Positions 51,301 to 60,215 of a stretch of 64,000 bases of DNA are shown here, piece by piece. Within the stretch, counting starts at the first letter, position 1; the number at the start of each line of letters is the position of its first letter. The notes beneath the pieces were generated by a model, which had not been told where the DNA came from, made no database searches, and saw only the letters and a list, made by a program, of their open reading frames with translations. The position numbers were made by a program, and so were the translations under genes. Source of the DNA: Fuerstiella marisgermanici (lineage in GTDB: Bacteria > Planctomycetota > Planctomycetia > Planctomycetales > Planctomycetaceae); assembly GCF_001983935.1 (NCBI RefSeq), contig NZ_CP017641.1, positions 1,302,001 through 1,366,000 on the forward strand. The letters are read 5' to 3'.

Positions 51301-54300
51301 GTGGCCGGGCACTCAACCAGCCACCTCCTCATTTCGATCTCCTGCCTTATTGGGCAACGAAAACTCAACCGACCTATACATCAGAAACCGGGTGCCAACG
51401 TGCCGAGGGAAGACTACGACGAAATCGAAGAACTGGACGACTTTGAAGAAGTCGAGGAGATCGACGAATTCGAAGACGACTTCGAGGAAGTCGAAGAGGT
51501 CGAAGCCGTCGAGGAAGTAGACGACGTAAAAGACGTTAGCGAAGAAAAAGGCCGCCGACATCTTCGACGCGGTCGCATGGCCGAGTTCAGCGACAAGCTC
51601 GCTGGCGGTGCAGTTCGCCCCGGCGAAGAATCGGTCAAGAAGTCGCCGTTCGTGATGACCATGTGGATCACGCTTATCGGCCTGGCGCTGCTGGCGATCA
51701 TCTTCATGGTGATGATCATGTCAGAAGGCGAACGTCGCAGTTTTGATGCGGCGATGGCCAAGCTTAAAGAACAAGCCTTCCCTGAAGCTGAATCTCGTTT
51801 GATGACACACCTGCAGGCGTACGCCGGCGGCACATACGAAGACGAAGCCCGCATCGCGTTGCACAAGGCTCGCGTGCAAAAATACAGCAAGGCTACCAAC
51901 TATTCCGCTCCTCAGGTCAAAGACGGCGTGGCGGAACTGAACGACTTCATCCGCGTTTGCCGCGACCTGACCGGCTTTGCGGACGAAAAAGAGAACGTGC
52001 GACGATATGCGGAACGCCTGGCTCGAGTCGGCGCTCTTGTTGCCGAAGATCAGAAAAGCGCCGAAGCCCTTGAAAACAGCCGTGAGGCGACCGCGATTCT
52101 GGAAGCATATTACAAGCCGGAAGACGTGCCTTTGGCGCTCGCGAATGACCTGCGCGATCTGCAGCGAAAGGCGGAAGCTGCAATTTTAAAAGCCGGTAAA
52201 CTCAACGAGTTCATGACCGAGATCAAAACCAAGCTGGACGTCGGCGACACGTTCGGAGCCCTCGAATCCCGCCAGGCTTTGATCGATCGCTACGATTCGC
52301 TTACCGACGACGCCGACGTCTCAAAAATTCTGGCCGACATCCTGACAAAGGAAAAGGCCCAGACAACTCAGGAAGACCTTGGGCAGGACGCAGTCACCGA
52401 AGACATTCCCACGTCCGGCATTCCGGCCGCCACTCTGTCTTTGCGAACTCAGGCCACAGTCGATGCTGTTTCACGCGGAACCCGCGTCTTTGGTGTGGGC
52501 TTGGACAGTTGTTTTGGCCTCGACGCGGAAACCGGCGAGCCGCTTTGGAAACGAAGCGTGGGTAAGAATGCTCCCTTCGCGCCGGTAAGAGTCGACGCGT
52601 CGCAACCAGCGTTGCTCGTGTATCACACTGACTTAAACCAATTGATGTTGCTTGAACAGGCCAGCGGAAAGCTGATCTGGCGGCAAACGATTCCATCTCG
52701 ACCATCAGGCCCGCCGCTGATCTTTCAGCAGCAAATCTTTATCACGACAGCGTCGGGTGAACTGTGGCGTCTGTCAGTCGACAACGGAAAAGCGATTTCG
52801 CGAGTCGTCTTTAACCAACCGGTGGTCGGCCCGCCAACGCTGACTCGCGATCAGAAATACCTCGTGATCCCTGGCGACCAGTCAGTGGTCTACACGCTGA
52901 CGGTGAATCCGTTCGAATGCGTTGCGGTGTCGTATGTTGAGCACCGTTTGGGCAGCGTCGAAGCGCCGATGTTGACGCTCGGAAAGCTACTTCTGCTTTG
53001 CGATAACGACGAAGCCAACGTCGCTCGACTACGAGTGCTGGACATGAATGAAGGCACGGGCGAAGTCACGGTGCGTCGGACGACAGATCCGATCACGGTA
53101 CTTGGGCAAATTCGCGATCCGGGTCTTCTGCGTGGGACAGAATTGTTCATCCCTTCCACGCCTCAGCGAGTCACTGCATTCAGTGTGAATGATTCGCCCG
53201 ACGCCGATCCGCCCCTGTCTCGGATTGGTTCCAACCAACTGGAAAATGCATCTCCCGCGCCAGTGCACTTGCTGGCCGGACCACAGGGCCAGTTATGGAT
53301 GGCCAGCGAAGCGTTGCGGAAATTCCGGGTTCGCACGAATGCTGTAGAATTGGAAACCGCGTCGGCCGCCAACGGCGTGCATCGTCAGCCGATTCAGTTT
53401 CTGGATCAAAATGTGTACGTCACGACCAACGAGCCATATTCGTCGTCCGTCTTTTTCTCCAAAGTCGATCCGCAGGCGATGGAGGGCCGTTGGCGAACGG
53501 TTGTGGGAACTCATGTCGTCGCGGCTGGCCCAACTAACGAAAACCAATCACTGTTAGCAGTCAGCGATTTCGGTGATGTGTTCCGAGTTCCTATGCAGAC
53601 CATCAAAGCAGGTGGATTCGTGCTGGACCAGGTGAGTCGCCATTCGCTACCGGATAAGCTTAAGGAACAGGTCGGCGGGCTGGCTCTCAATGATGGCCGA
53701 CTGGCGTCATTCTGCGGCGGTGACGAACCGGCCGTGTGGACGTTCGCTCCGTCTGGTCAGCTGGAACAGCGCTGGCCTTTGAGTGGGGCGCCTCAAACGC
53801 AACCCGTTTCTCTTTCGGACGGGATCGTTGTGGCCATGTCAGGCCGTTTGCAAATGACGGCCAATAGCAGCGGAGCCCGCGTTCAGGATTTCCAGGCAGC
53901 TCAGGGCGTTGAAAAACAAACCAACTGGAAAAGCCTTGTTGCCCTCAACGAAAATCAGGTGTTGGCTATTACGTCCGACAACGTGGCGATGCGAGTTGAA
54001 TACCGAGCGTCGCCGCGACCACATTTGACTCATATCAGCGATACGCCGCTGCAGCAGTCTGTGGATTTACGGCCAACGTCTGCTGGCGATCTGTTGGTTG
54101 CCTGTACGTCAGAAGGAAACCTTCAGGCCATGGCCACCACAACGTTGGAGGTGCTTGGCGAAGCGTCGCTGGGGGCCGTCGCCAGTGCTTCGCCGTTTGT
54201 TTCCGGCGACCGCATCTTCGTCGAGGTGGCTCGCCGGGAATTGAAGGTCTTTGGACGATCTCCCGATCTGCCGGTCACCGCCACGATCCCGTTGAATGGA

Positions 54301-54516
54301 CGGTTTCTTGTTGGGCCACCGTTGGATGTCGGCGGCGGTTTTATCGCGTGTCTGTCTGACGGTGACGTGCTGTTGCTGGACAAAGACGGCAACCCCACGG
54401 ACAAGAAGATCTCCCTCGCCCAGGACGCTCAAAAGGGGCCGATCGCCGTTGGTTCGTCCATCATTGTGATTGGTCTGGATGGAAGCCTGTACTCAATAGA
54501 AGATCTGCTGAAGTAG
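51301..54516 (+). CDS. Membrane-anchored PQQ-like beta-propeller with acidic cytoplasmic tail
   Basis: The frame opens at a GTG at 51301; a second in-frame GTG at 51400 (VPREDYDE) is an equally plausible start. Ribosome sites are weak for both. After it comes a region of about 45 residues that is almost only Glu, Asp and Val (codons 37-80), then a basic patch and one transmembrane helix (117-140). The outer part has a helical segment (about 150-350, with KAEAAILKAGKLNE) and then a propeller with repeated PQQ-like strands: CFGLDAETGEPLWKRSVG, LLEQASGKLIWRQTIPSRP, LWRLSVDNGKAI, LLLDKDGNPTD. It probably reads or binds something outside the membrane. The next gene starts 1 base after its stop. 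Confidence 0.82.
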   Translation: MAGHSTSHLLISISCLIGQRKLNRPIHQKPGANVPREDYDEIEELDDFEEVEEIDEFEDDFEEVEEVEAVEEVDDVKDVSEEKGRRHLRRGRMAEFSDKLAGGAVRPGEESVKKSPFVMTMWITLIGLALLAIIFMVMIMSEGERRSFDAAMAKLKEQAFPEAESRLMTHLQAYAGGTYEDEARIALHKARVQKYSKATNYSAPQVKDGVAELNDFIRVCRDLTGFADEKENVRRYAERLARVGALVAEDQKSAEALENSREATAILEAYYKPEDVPLALANDLRDLQRKAEAAILKAGKLNEFMTEIKTKLDVGDTFGALESRQALIDRYDSLTDDADVSKILADILTKEKAQTTQEDLGQDAVTEDIPTSGIPAATLSLRTQATVDAVSRGTRVFGVGLDSCFGLDAETGEPLWKRSVGKNAPFAPVRVDASQPALLVYHTDLNQLMLLEQASGKLIWRQTIPSRPSGPPLIFQQQIFITTASGELWRLSVDNGKAISRVVFNQPVVGPPTLTRDQKYLVIPGDQSVVYTLTVNPFECVAVSYVEHRLGSVEAPMLTLGKLLLLCDNDEANVARLRVLDMNEGTGEVTVRRTTDPITVLGQIRDPGLLRGTELFIPSTPQRVTAFSVNDSPDADPPLSRIGSNQLENASPAPVHLLAGPQGQLWMASEALRKFRVRTNAVELETASAANGVHRQPIQFLDQNVYVTTNEPYSSSVFFSKVDPQAMEGRWRTVVGTHVVAAGPTNENQSLLAVSDFGDVFRVPMQTIKAGGFVLDQVSRHSLPDKLKEQVGGLALNDGRLASFCGGDEPAVWTFAPSGQLEQRWPLSGAPQTQPVSLSDGIVVAMSGRLQMTANSSGARVQDFQAAQGVEKQTNWKSLVALNENQVLAITSDNVAMRVEYRASPRPHLTHISDTPLQQSVDLRPTSAGDLLVACTSEGNLQAMATTTLEVLGEASLGAVASASPFVSGDRIFVEVARRELKVFGRSPDLPVTATIPLNGRFLVGPPLDVGGGFIACLSDGDVLLLDKDGNPTDKKISLAQDAQKGPIAVGSSIIVIGLDGSLYSIEDLLK

Positions 54517-54517
54517 A

Positions 54518-57100
54518 ATGGCTATTCACCTTCACACGCACCATCGCTTGGCATTGGTTTCGAATTCGCGGCTTCAGCTTTGTTTAGTTGTCGTCATCGC
54601 ACTGTTGTGCGCGCCACAGGGACGTGCTCAGGACGAAGAAAACCCTACGGCCGAACTTCCGAAGTTGGCCGATATGGAATTGCCAACCTTCGAAGAATTA
54701 ATGACGACGGAAGATCCGTTTGACTGGCTTGTTCTGAAAGACGATTCAGTATTAGTCACGGAGCCAATCTTCCCACGTCCCGATCCGTTGGTGGCACGGA
54801 TGAAGGAAAAGCAAGAACTGGAAGCGGAGACCGGCGGTTCAACGGAGCAACGTCAGGCAAGACGTGATCGTTTGCTGGAACTGCGAAAGATCAACGTTGT
54901 ACTGCTGGAAGACAGCAATTCCGATTACAGAATTCCGCTCTCACAGGTCGCGCAGATTATTTCCTTTCCACGGCTGATGCTAAGCCGGATCGATCAGCTG
55001 TTAGAAGCTGGTGAGATCCGCAAGGCTTATGAAATGCTGATGCAGGTCGAAATCCAGGCGCCGGGATGGGAATTGTCACAGCCTCGCTTCGACGCTCTGC
55101 TGTTGCGCGAAGCGAATATGAAGCTCGACGATAACGATACCATCGCGGCTCTGGCACTATTGGACGAACTAGCCATTCGAAATATTGAAAATCAGCAACT
55201 GCCGATAATGATGTCTCAAATTATCGACGGGCAGATTGAAGCCGCGATGGCCGATGAGGACATGGCGAAGACAAAATACTTCCTCAGCCGGCTAAGCCGC
55301 CATTTTCCTCAGCACCCTGTCGTTTCAAAATGGGAGCAGCAGCTTCAGAAAACCGCTCGGCAACTATTGCAGAAAACTCAGCAACTCACAGCCGCAGGCC
55401 AGCACGCCGAAGCTGCCATGGCGGCCAAAGATGCAGCCATGTTTTGGTCCGCTTCTGGAACGGAACTGGGCGGCAACGATCGAGTGCTTTACACGCAGGC
55501 CATGCTGCGGTATCAAATTTTGCGAGTTCCCGTGCGGCGGTTTTGTGGCGAACAGTTGATTTCGCCCGTCCCGCTGGAAGCCGACTTCCGGCATCAGGAA
55601 CTGACCACCGTTCCGCTTTTTGAACCGAGCGGTGCTGACGAACTCACGTATTTTCAGTCCAGCTATTTTGATCTGTGGGACCCACAGGATCTGGGCCGAG
55701 AAGTCGTGTTCAGCGTGCGTCAAACGAGACCCTATTGGCAGTCGCAGCCACTGCTGACGGCCAATCAGATTGCGGACACCCTGGCCGATTTGCTGGATCC
55801 GCTTCGGCCTACGTTCAATCCGCGATTGGCGTCGTTCGTGAAGGAATTCTCCGTCCATTCTCCGACGGAACTGCAGGTTAGCTTTCATCGCGTTCCGCTA
55901 AATCTGGAAGCATTGTTTCGGTTTCCAATTGTTGGCGTCCCGCCGGAGAAACAACCCGCTCCGCCCGGCACTGCCTCCGAAGTGTTGTCCACTCGGTTTA
56001 CGCTGGCAGACGAAACGCCGGATCGACGCCGCTATCTGCGCTCGGTACCGGAAGAAGACGGCCTGATCGCTCAGCGGTACCACGTGGCCGAGATTCAGGA
56101 GATCAAATACCCCGATCGCCATGCCGTTATCCAGGCATTCAATCGCAACGAGGTCGACGTGATTCCTCATCTTCGGCCGTGGGAAGTGGATGTCTTCAAA
56201 TCGCAGGATCAGTTCTTCGTCCAAAAGTACGCGATCCCGCAGACGCATGTGCTGGTGTTCAACCCGATGTCGTCGGCGGTTTCCAGTCCGCAACTGCGTC
56301 GAGCACTCTCGTTTGGGATTGATCGCGAAGGGCTGCTGAAGATTGTGCTGTTACGTGATGAAGAGATGAAATATGGAAGGCCGATCAGCGCGCCGTGGCA
56401 CACGGGCAGCTATGCCAACAGCCCGCTGGTCAAAGTGACTCCTTATGATCACTACCTTTCGTATCTGCTGAGGTTAGCGGCGCTGGAACAGCTTCGGATT
56501 CCGGACAAACAGAAGTTTGTCGCCGATGCCAAAGCCGCCGCGCTGGCCGCGAAGGAAGACTGGGACGAAGAAGTTTTCCGCCAGGACCATGCGGCCGAAA
56601 TCAACGCGGCGGGTGAACACGTTCAGTTACCAAAGCTACGAATGCTGTGCGACCCGGACGAAATGGCCATGCTGCCAGCCGAACAAATGGTCAAACGCTG
56701 GAATGCATTGGGCTTCGATGTCGAACTGATTTCTGCCGATCGTCAAGGCGAACCATTGGGCGACGAAGGTTGGGACATCATGTATCGTCGGATTCGGATG
56801 GAAGAACCGCTGCTGGACCTGTGGCCGGTTTTGTTGACGGACGATAAGTTCCAGGTGGAGCGTCTGGCCGGGTTTCCCGACTGGCTGCGTCAGGAATTGA
56901 TCAATCTGGATTACGCCACCAGCTTTATTGACGCTCAGCAACGGCTGCACACAATTCACCGTCACATTGCGGCGCAGGCATTTTTGATTCCGCTATGGGA
57001 AATTGACGACTTCATGGTGTTTCGCAACAACGTCAAAAACTTCCAGGGACGCCCGTTAAGCACCTATCATGGAGCCGAACGTTGGGTGGTGACACCATGA
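54518..57100 (+). CDS. Exported protein with SBP_bac_5 (peptide/nickel-type) module
   Basis: This 860-aa protein starts with a signal peptide (LQLCLVVVIALLCAPQGRAQ). Residues about 40-330 form a helical, TPR-like region (IRKAYEMLMQVEIQAPGW, AALALLDELAIRNIE). From about 390 the solute-binding protein family 5 fold is clear: LGREVVFSVRQTRPYW, LTANQIADTLADLLDP, IQAFNRNEVDVIPHL, SSPQLRRALSFGIDREGLL and WDIMYRRIRMEEPL. SBP family 5 normally feeds oligopeptides or nickel to ABC transporters, yet no permease or ATPase is nearby. It starts 1 base after the propeller gene and overlaps the next gene by 4 bases. Confidence 0.85.
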   Translation: MAIHLHTHHRLALVSNSRLQLCLVVVIALLCAPQGRAQDEENPTAELPKLADMELPTFEELMTTEDPFDWLVLKDDSVLVTEPIFPRPDPLVARMKEKQELEAETGGSTEQRQARRDRLLELRKINVVLLEDSNSDYRIPLSQVAQIISFPRLMLSRIDQLLEAGEIRKAYEMLMQVEIQAPGWELSQPRFDALLLREANMKLDDNDTIAALALLDELAIRNIENQQLPIMMSQIIDGQIEAAMADEDMAKTKYFLSRLSRHFPQHPVVSKWEQQLQKTARQLLQKTQQLTAAGQHAEAAMAAKDAAMFWSASGTELGGNDRVLYTQAMLRYQILRVPVRRFCGEQLISPVPLEADFRHQELTTVPLFEPSGADELTYFQSSYFDLWDPQDLGREVVFSVRQTRPYWQSQPLLTANQIADTLADLLDPLRPTFNPRLASFVKEFSVHSPTELQVSFHRVPLNLEALFRFPIVGVPPEKQPAPPGTASEVLSTRFTLADETPDRRRYLRSVPEEDGLIAQRYHVAEIQEIKYPDRHAVIQAFNRNEVDVIPHLRPWEVDVFKSQDQFFVQKYAIPQTHVLVFNPMSSAVSSPQLRRALSFGIDREGLLKIVLLRDEEMKYGRPISAPWHTGSYANSPLVKVTPYDHYLSYLLRLAALEQLRIPDKQKFVADAKAAALAAKEDWDEEVFRQDHAAEINAAGEHVQLPKLRMLCDPDEMAMLPAEQMVKRWNALGFDVELISADRQGEPLGDEGWDIMYRRIRMEEPLLDLWPVLLTDDKFQVERLAGFPDWLRQELINLDYATSFIDAQQRLHTIHRHIAAQAFLIPLWEIDDFMVFRNNVKNFQGRPLSTYHGAERWVVTP

Positions 57101-58704
57101 TGCGGATAACTAATTACATCGCTTTTGCGGCGTTTTGCCTGCATGTCGCCTGTTCGGTTGCACACGGTCAGGAAGCTCCGGCGCCCGTCGCTGAGGCATC
57201 TGCCGAACCGTCAGCCGCGACTCCGGCAGAAGAACCTTCATCTGAAGACACTGCGACGCCCGCGCCGAAAAAGCCAGCGGAACCGCCGGAAGAAATTCTC
57301 TTCAAGAACCTGCCGTACACAGTCAACGTGTCAGTCGCGATTGATAATCGCAGCCTGCCCGATCAGGCCGATCGAGATGACATGATCATGTCGATTCGCC
57401 ATGCAATCGCGCGGATGTATGGGCGCATGTGGGTCGCGGATGTGCAGGCCAACGACTGGCTGATTCCGGCCACACGGCGGCATCTGGAATGGCTAACTGA
57501 AGGCGAAATGCTGGACCGCTATCCGGAACAAGAATACCACAAGGCGTTTCTGGTGACGGTCGAGGCCTCCGGTTCGTCGTTTAACATCAGTTGCCGCGAA
57601 TACGATTCACGCATTCAGGAACTGACCCCCGTCACCACGCGAACGACTCACGACATTCGTTCGATTGCGTCGGTCGCTACTCAGCTGGTGCGTGACTCCT
57701 TTCGTCCGTGCGTGCTGTACCAGCGCATGTTCGTCGACGAAACGGGTCGCAACTTTATGGAAATGCAGGTTCAGGCGGGTGAGATCCCGCCGCCGGATTC
57801 GTCGGCCGAGCAAGTGGTAGAAGAGGACGTCCTGCGACCTTTCGTTCGCCAGATGAATCGTCGAGAACCAGAGAAGCTGGACAAGCTGCTGCGGCTTGAT
57901 CTGTCTTACATCCGAGTCATGGCGGTCGACCGTGAGAATGCTCCCGGCCTGCTGAAGGGATACTTCATTACACACTCACCCTATTCATTGTTTGGCGGAA
58001 AAGGGCGAGCGATCCAGCATCTTGCGGTTCGCCAGCGACCGTCAGCCGATCAAAGCAAAGTGCGGTTGGTGTTGCAGGGCCGGCCGGACAAGCCGCTGGT
58101 GTCGCACCGGCTTGCGCTCGCATATCAATTGAACTGGAATGATCCGGAAGACGGGCCTCAAACAAAACTTGTTAGCGATCGAAACGGCGAAGTCGTCATC
58201 CACACGCATCCGGGCCATCCCACGTTCTGGATCCGAGTTTACAGCGGCGCGTCTTTGCTCGCTCGAGTCCCATACGCACCTGGGCTGATCCCCAGCGACA
58301 CGATCGAATTACCAGACGATTCTATTCGGCTGGCGGTGGAAGGTGAGATGCAATTGCTGGCCGACGAACTGATCGACGCCATCGCGTTGCGAGCCGTACT
58401 GTTGGCGCGAGCCCGAAAGGCAGCTGAAGCTGGTGATGAGTCGCAGCTTGAAGCCCTGTTCACACGCTACGACGAAGTCTCCGCGAAGGACTACTTTCTG
58501 GAAAAGGTGAATAATGTCCGTATTCCGGCAATCCGAGAAGCCAACGAAAGGCGGCTGGGCACAAGTCGCATCCGGCAACTCTGTGACGGACTGCAGTCAA
58601 CTGTTGACCTGTTCTTCAGTGATGAAAAACGTAACGAACGTCAGATCGAAATACAGCAGTTGAAAGCGATGGCTGCCGCCAAAGCCAAGGCGGCCGGAAA
58701 CTAA
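57097..58704 (+). CDS. Exported protein of unknown family, last gene of the ExbB/ExbD-kinase run
   Basis: The ATG at 57097 overlaps the previous stop (ATGA), so translation is coupled; an in-frame GTG at 57082 is less likely. The 535-aa protein has a signal peptide (AFAAFCLHVACSVAHGQ), then an Ala/Pro/Glu-rich linker. The folded part begins with NLPYTVNVSVAIDNRSLPD and includes IRVMAVDRENAPGLLKGYF, VRLVLQGRPDKPLVSHRLA and GHPTFWIRVYSGASLLA. A charged helical end (RARKAAEAGDESQLEALFTRYDE) and a Lys/Ala tail close it. I do not recognise a family. Because it is coupled to the SBP gene, it should work with that protein or with the propeller. Confidence 0.8.
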   Translation: MMRITNYIAFAAFCLHVACSVAHGQEAPAPVAEASAEPSAATPAEEPSSEDTATPAPKKPAEPPEEILFKNLPYTVNVSVAIDNRSLPDQADRDDMIMSIRHAIARMYGRMWVADVQANDWLIPATRRHLEWLTEGEMLDRYPEQEYHKAFLVTVEASGSSFNISCREYDSRIQELTPVTTRTTHDIRSIASVATQLVRDSFRPCVLYQRMFVDETGRNFMEMQVQAGEIPPPDSSAEQVVEEDVLRPFVRQMNRREPEKLDKLLRLDLSYIRVMAVDRENAPGLLKGYFITHSPYSLFGGKGRAIQHLAVRQRPSADQSKVRLVLQGRPDKPLVSHRLALAYQLNWNDPEDGPQTKLVSDRNGEVVIHTHPGHPTFWIRVYSGASLLARVPYAPGLIPSDTIELPDDSIRLAVEGEMQLLADELIDAIALRAVLLARARKAAEAGDESQLEALFTRYDEVSAKDYFLEKVNNVRIPAIREANERRLGTSRIRQLCDGLQSTVDLFFSDEKRNERQIEIQQLKAMAAAKAKAAGN

Positions 58705-58716
58705 TCCCAATTTCTC

Positions 58717-59904
58717 ATGCGTAATCTGGTTCGTCAGGAGGTCTTCGATTCGTCCCGCACACTGATCATCAAGATCGGTTCCAATGTGCTCACGCGCAGC
58801 GACGACCAGTTAAACGAAGAACGCATTCGACACCTGTCCGACCAAATCGACCGACTGATGAACACCGGCCGCAAAGTGGTGGTGGTTTCCAGCGGTGCAG
58901 TGGCGGCCGGCATTGGCGTGCTGGGCCTGACCCAACGACCTCAAACGCTGCCCGAACTACAAGCGTCGGCCGCTGCTGGTCAAACAAGGCTGATGAAGGC
59001 CTGGGGCGACAGCTTTGGTGCCAGTGGACACAAAGTCGCGCAGATTCTGTTGACGGTCAACGACTTTCGCAGCCGCCGACGTTACCTGAATATCCGCAAC
59101 ACCATTCGCACGCTTCTGGCATTTGGCGTCACGCCGGTCATTAACGAAAACGACAGCGTCAGCATCGCGGAGATCACGTTAGGCGACAACGATCAGCTTG
59201 CCGCCATGATTGCCGCACTGGTGCCGAACCCGTTGATGATCATTCTGTCGTCCGTCGACGGCCTGTACGACGGACCACCAGATAGCCCTGGCAGCAAGGT
59301 GATTTCTTTGGTGGAACAGCCCAACTCTTCGATGCTGCAGCACGTGTCTTCAGACCAGAGTTCTCGGGGTCGCGGCGGCATGGGGGCCAAGCTGCAGGCC
59401 ATCTTAAACGCGACTCAGACGGGGGAAAGCGTGATTCTGGCCAACGGACTGGCAGATGATGTCCTGGACCAAATTTCCACTGGTGAGGAAGTTGGAACCC
59501 TGTTTCTGGCGTCGGGCTCCACGATCCCTGCATGGAAACGCTGGATCGGTTATTCGGCCCGCCCGGAAGGCACTCTGCAACTCGACGACGGTGCCTGCAA
59601 AGCGGTCGTGCAAAATGGCAAGTCATTGCTGGCCGTGGGTATCAAGAACGTGGTCGGCACTTTCGGGCAGGGAGCCAGCGTGTCGCTCACCCAGGCAGGC
59701 GGCCGCGAAGTCGCTCGCGGGCTAGTCAACTACACGGCGGAAGAAATTCGGCGGATCGCCGGACACCGCTCCGAAAGCATCCCGGAGTTGCTGGGACATA
59801 TCCCGTATCGCGAAGTTATTCATCGCGATAATCTTGTCGTCACAGACGACAGCCGGGTTTTTTCTCTCGGTGAAACAACCGATGCGCCGCCCGTGCAGCC
59901 GTAA
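58717..59904 (+). CDS. proB: Glutamate 5-kinase
   Basis: ProB phosphorylates glutamate, the first and feedback-controlled step of proline synthesis. The 395-aa protein has the amino acid kinase fold: IIKIGSNVLT, KVVVVSSGAVAAGIGVLG, VTPVINENDSVS, LGDNDQLAAMIAAL and RGRGGMGAKLQAI. A C-terminal PUA domain (from about 295) follows with GACKAVVQNGKSLLAVGIKN and GREVARGLVNYTAEEIRRI. The long form with PUA is typical of full-length enzymes. It begins 13 bases after the exported-protein gene, so it may be read through from the ExbB/ExbD-kinase run. No proA is adjacent. Confidence 0.95.
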   Translation: MRNLVRQEVFDSSRTLIIKIGSNVLTRSDDQLNEERIRHLSDQIDRLMNTGRKVVVVSSGAVAAGIGVLGLTQRPQTLPELQASAAAGQTRLMKAWGDSFGASGHKVAQILLTVNDFRSRRRYLNIRNTIRTLLAFGVTPVINENDSVSIAEITLGDNDQLAAMIAALVPNPLMIILSSVDGLYDGPPDSPGSKVISLVEQPNSSMLQHVSSDQSSRGRGGMGAKLQAILNATQTGESVILANGLADDVLDQISTGEEVGTLFLASGSTIPAWKRWIGYSARPEGTLQLDDGACKAVVQNGKSLLAVGIKNVVGTFGQGASVSLTQAGGREVARGLVNYTAEEIRRIAGHRSESIPELLGHIPYREVIHRDNLVVTDDSRVFSLGETTDAPPVQP

Positions 59905-59905
59905 C

Positions 59906-59923
59906 ATTCAGCACAGGCTGAAT
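59906..59923 (+). terminator. Hairpin just after proB
   Basis: ATTCAGC and GCTGAAT pair perfectly (7 bp) around loop ACAG, beginning 1 base after the proB stop. No T-tract follows, so it may be a weak terminator or an mRNA-stabilising end. Confidence 0.4.
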
Positions 59924-59940
59924 AATCCGACCGTCAGTTG

Positions 59941-60204
59941 ATGACGGACGAACCAATTAGGAAAGAAATTCGGATCATCTCACCGCGCGTGCCCCATGCT
60001 CAAAGCAGAGTTGAAATTCAATCAAAACGCGTGGCCATCGGTGCATCCATGATTTCCGAAATCAAACGAGAATTTGTCCAGTGGGCAGGTCAGGTGAACG
60101 GAATCATCTCTGACAAGCTTATCCATCTGAGTCCACAGGATTACAGCATTGGCGGTGTATTCATCATCGCCATCGGCTTTGTGCTGCTGTCCGGACGCCG
60201 ATAG
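59941..60204 (+). CDS. Small hypothetical protein with C-terminal membrane helix
   Basis: If the ATG at 59941 is used, the product has 87 aa; an ATG at 60049 would give about 51 aa, and both lack a strong ribosome site. The end (YSIGGVFIIAIGFVLLSGRR) is a single membrane helix with a positively charged tail, like a C-tail-anchored or single-span protein. The preceding part is charged and helical (SEIKREFVQWAGQVNGII). I do not recognise a family, and this could be non-coding. Confidence 0.45.
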   Translation: MTDEPIRKEIRIISPRVPHAQSRVEIQSKRVAIGASMISEIKREFVQWAGQVNGIISDKLIHLSPQDYSIGGVFIIAIGFVLLSGRR

Positions 60205-60215
60205 CCAACGGCCGT

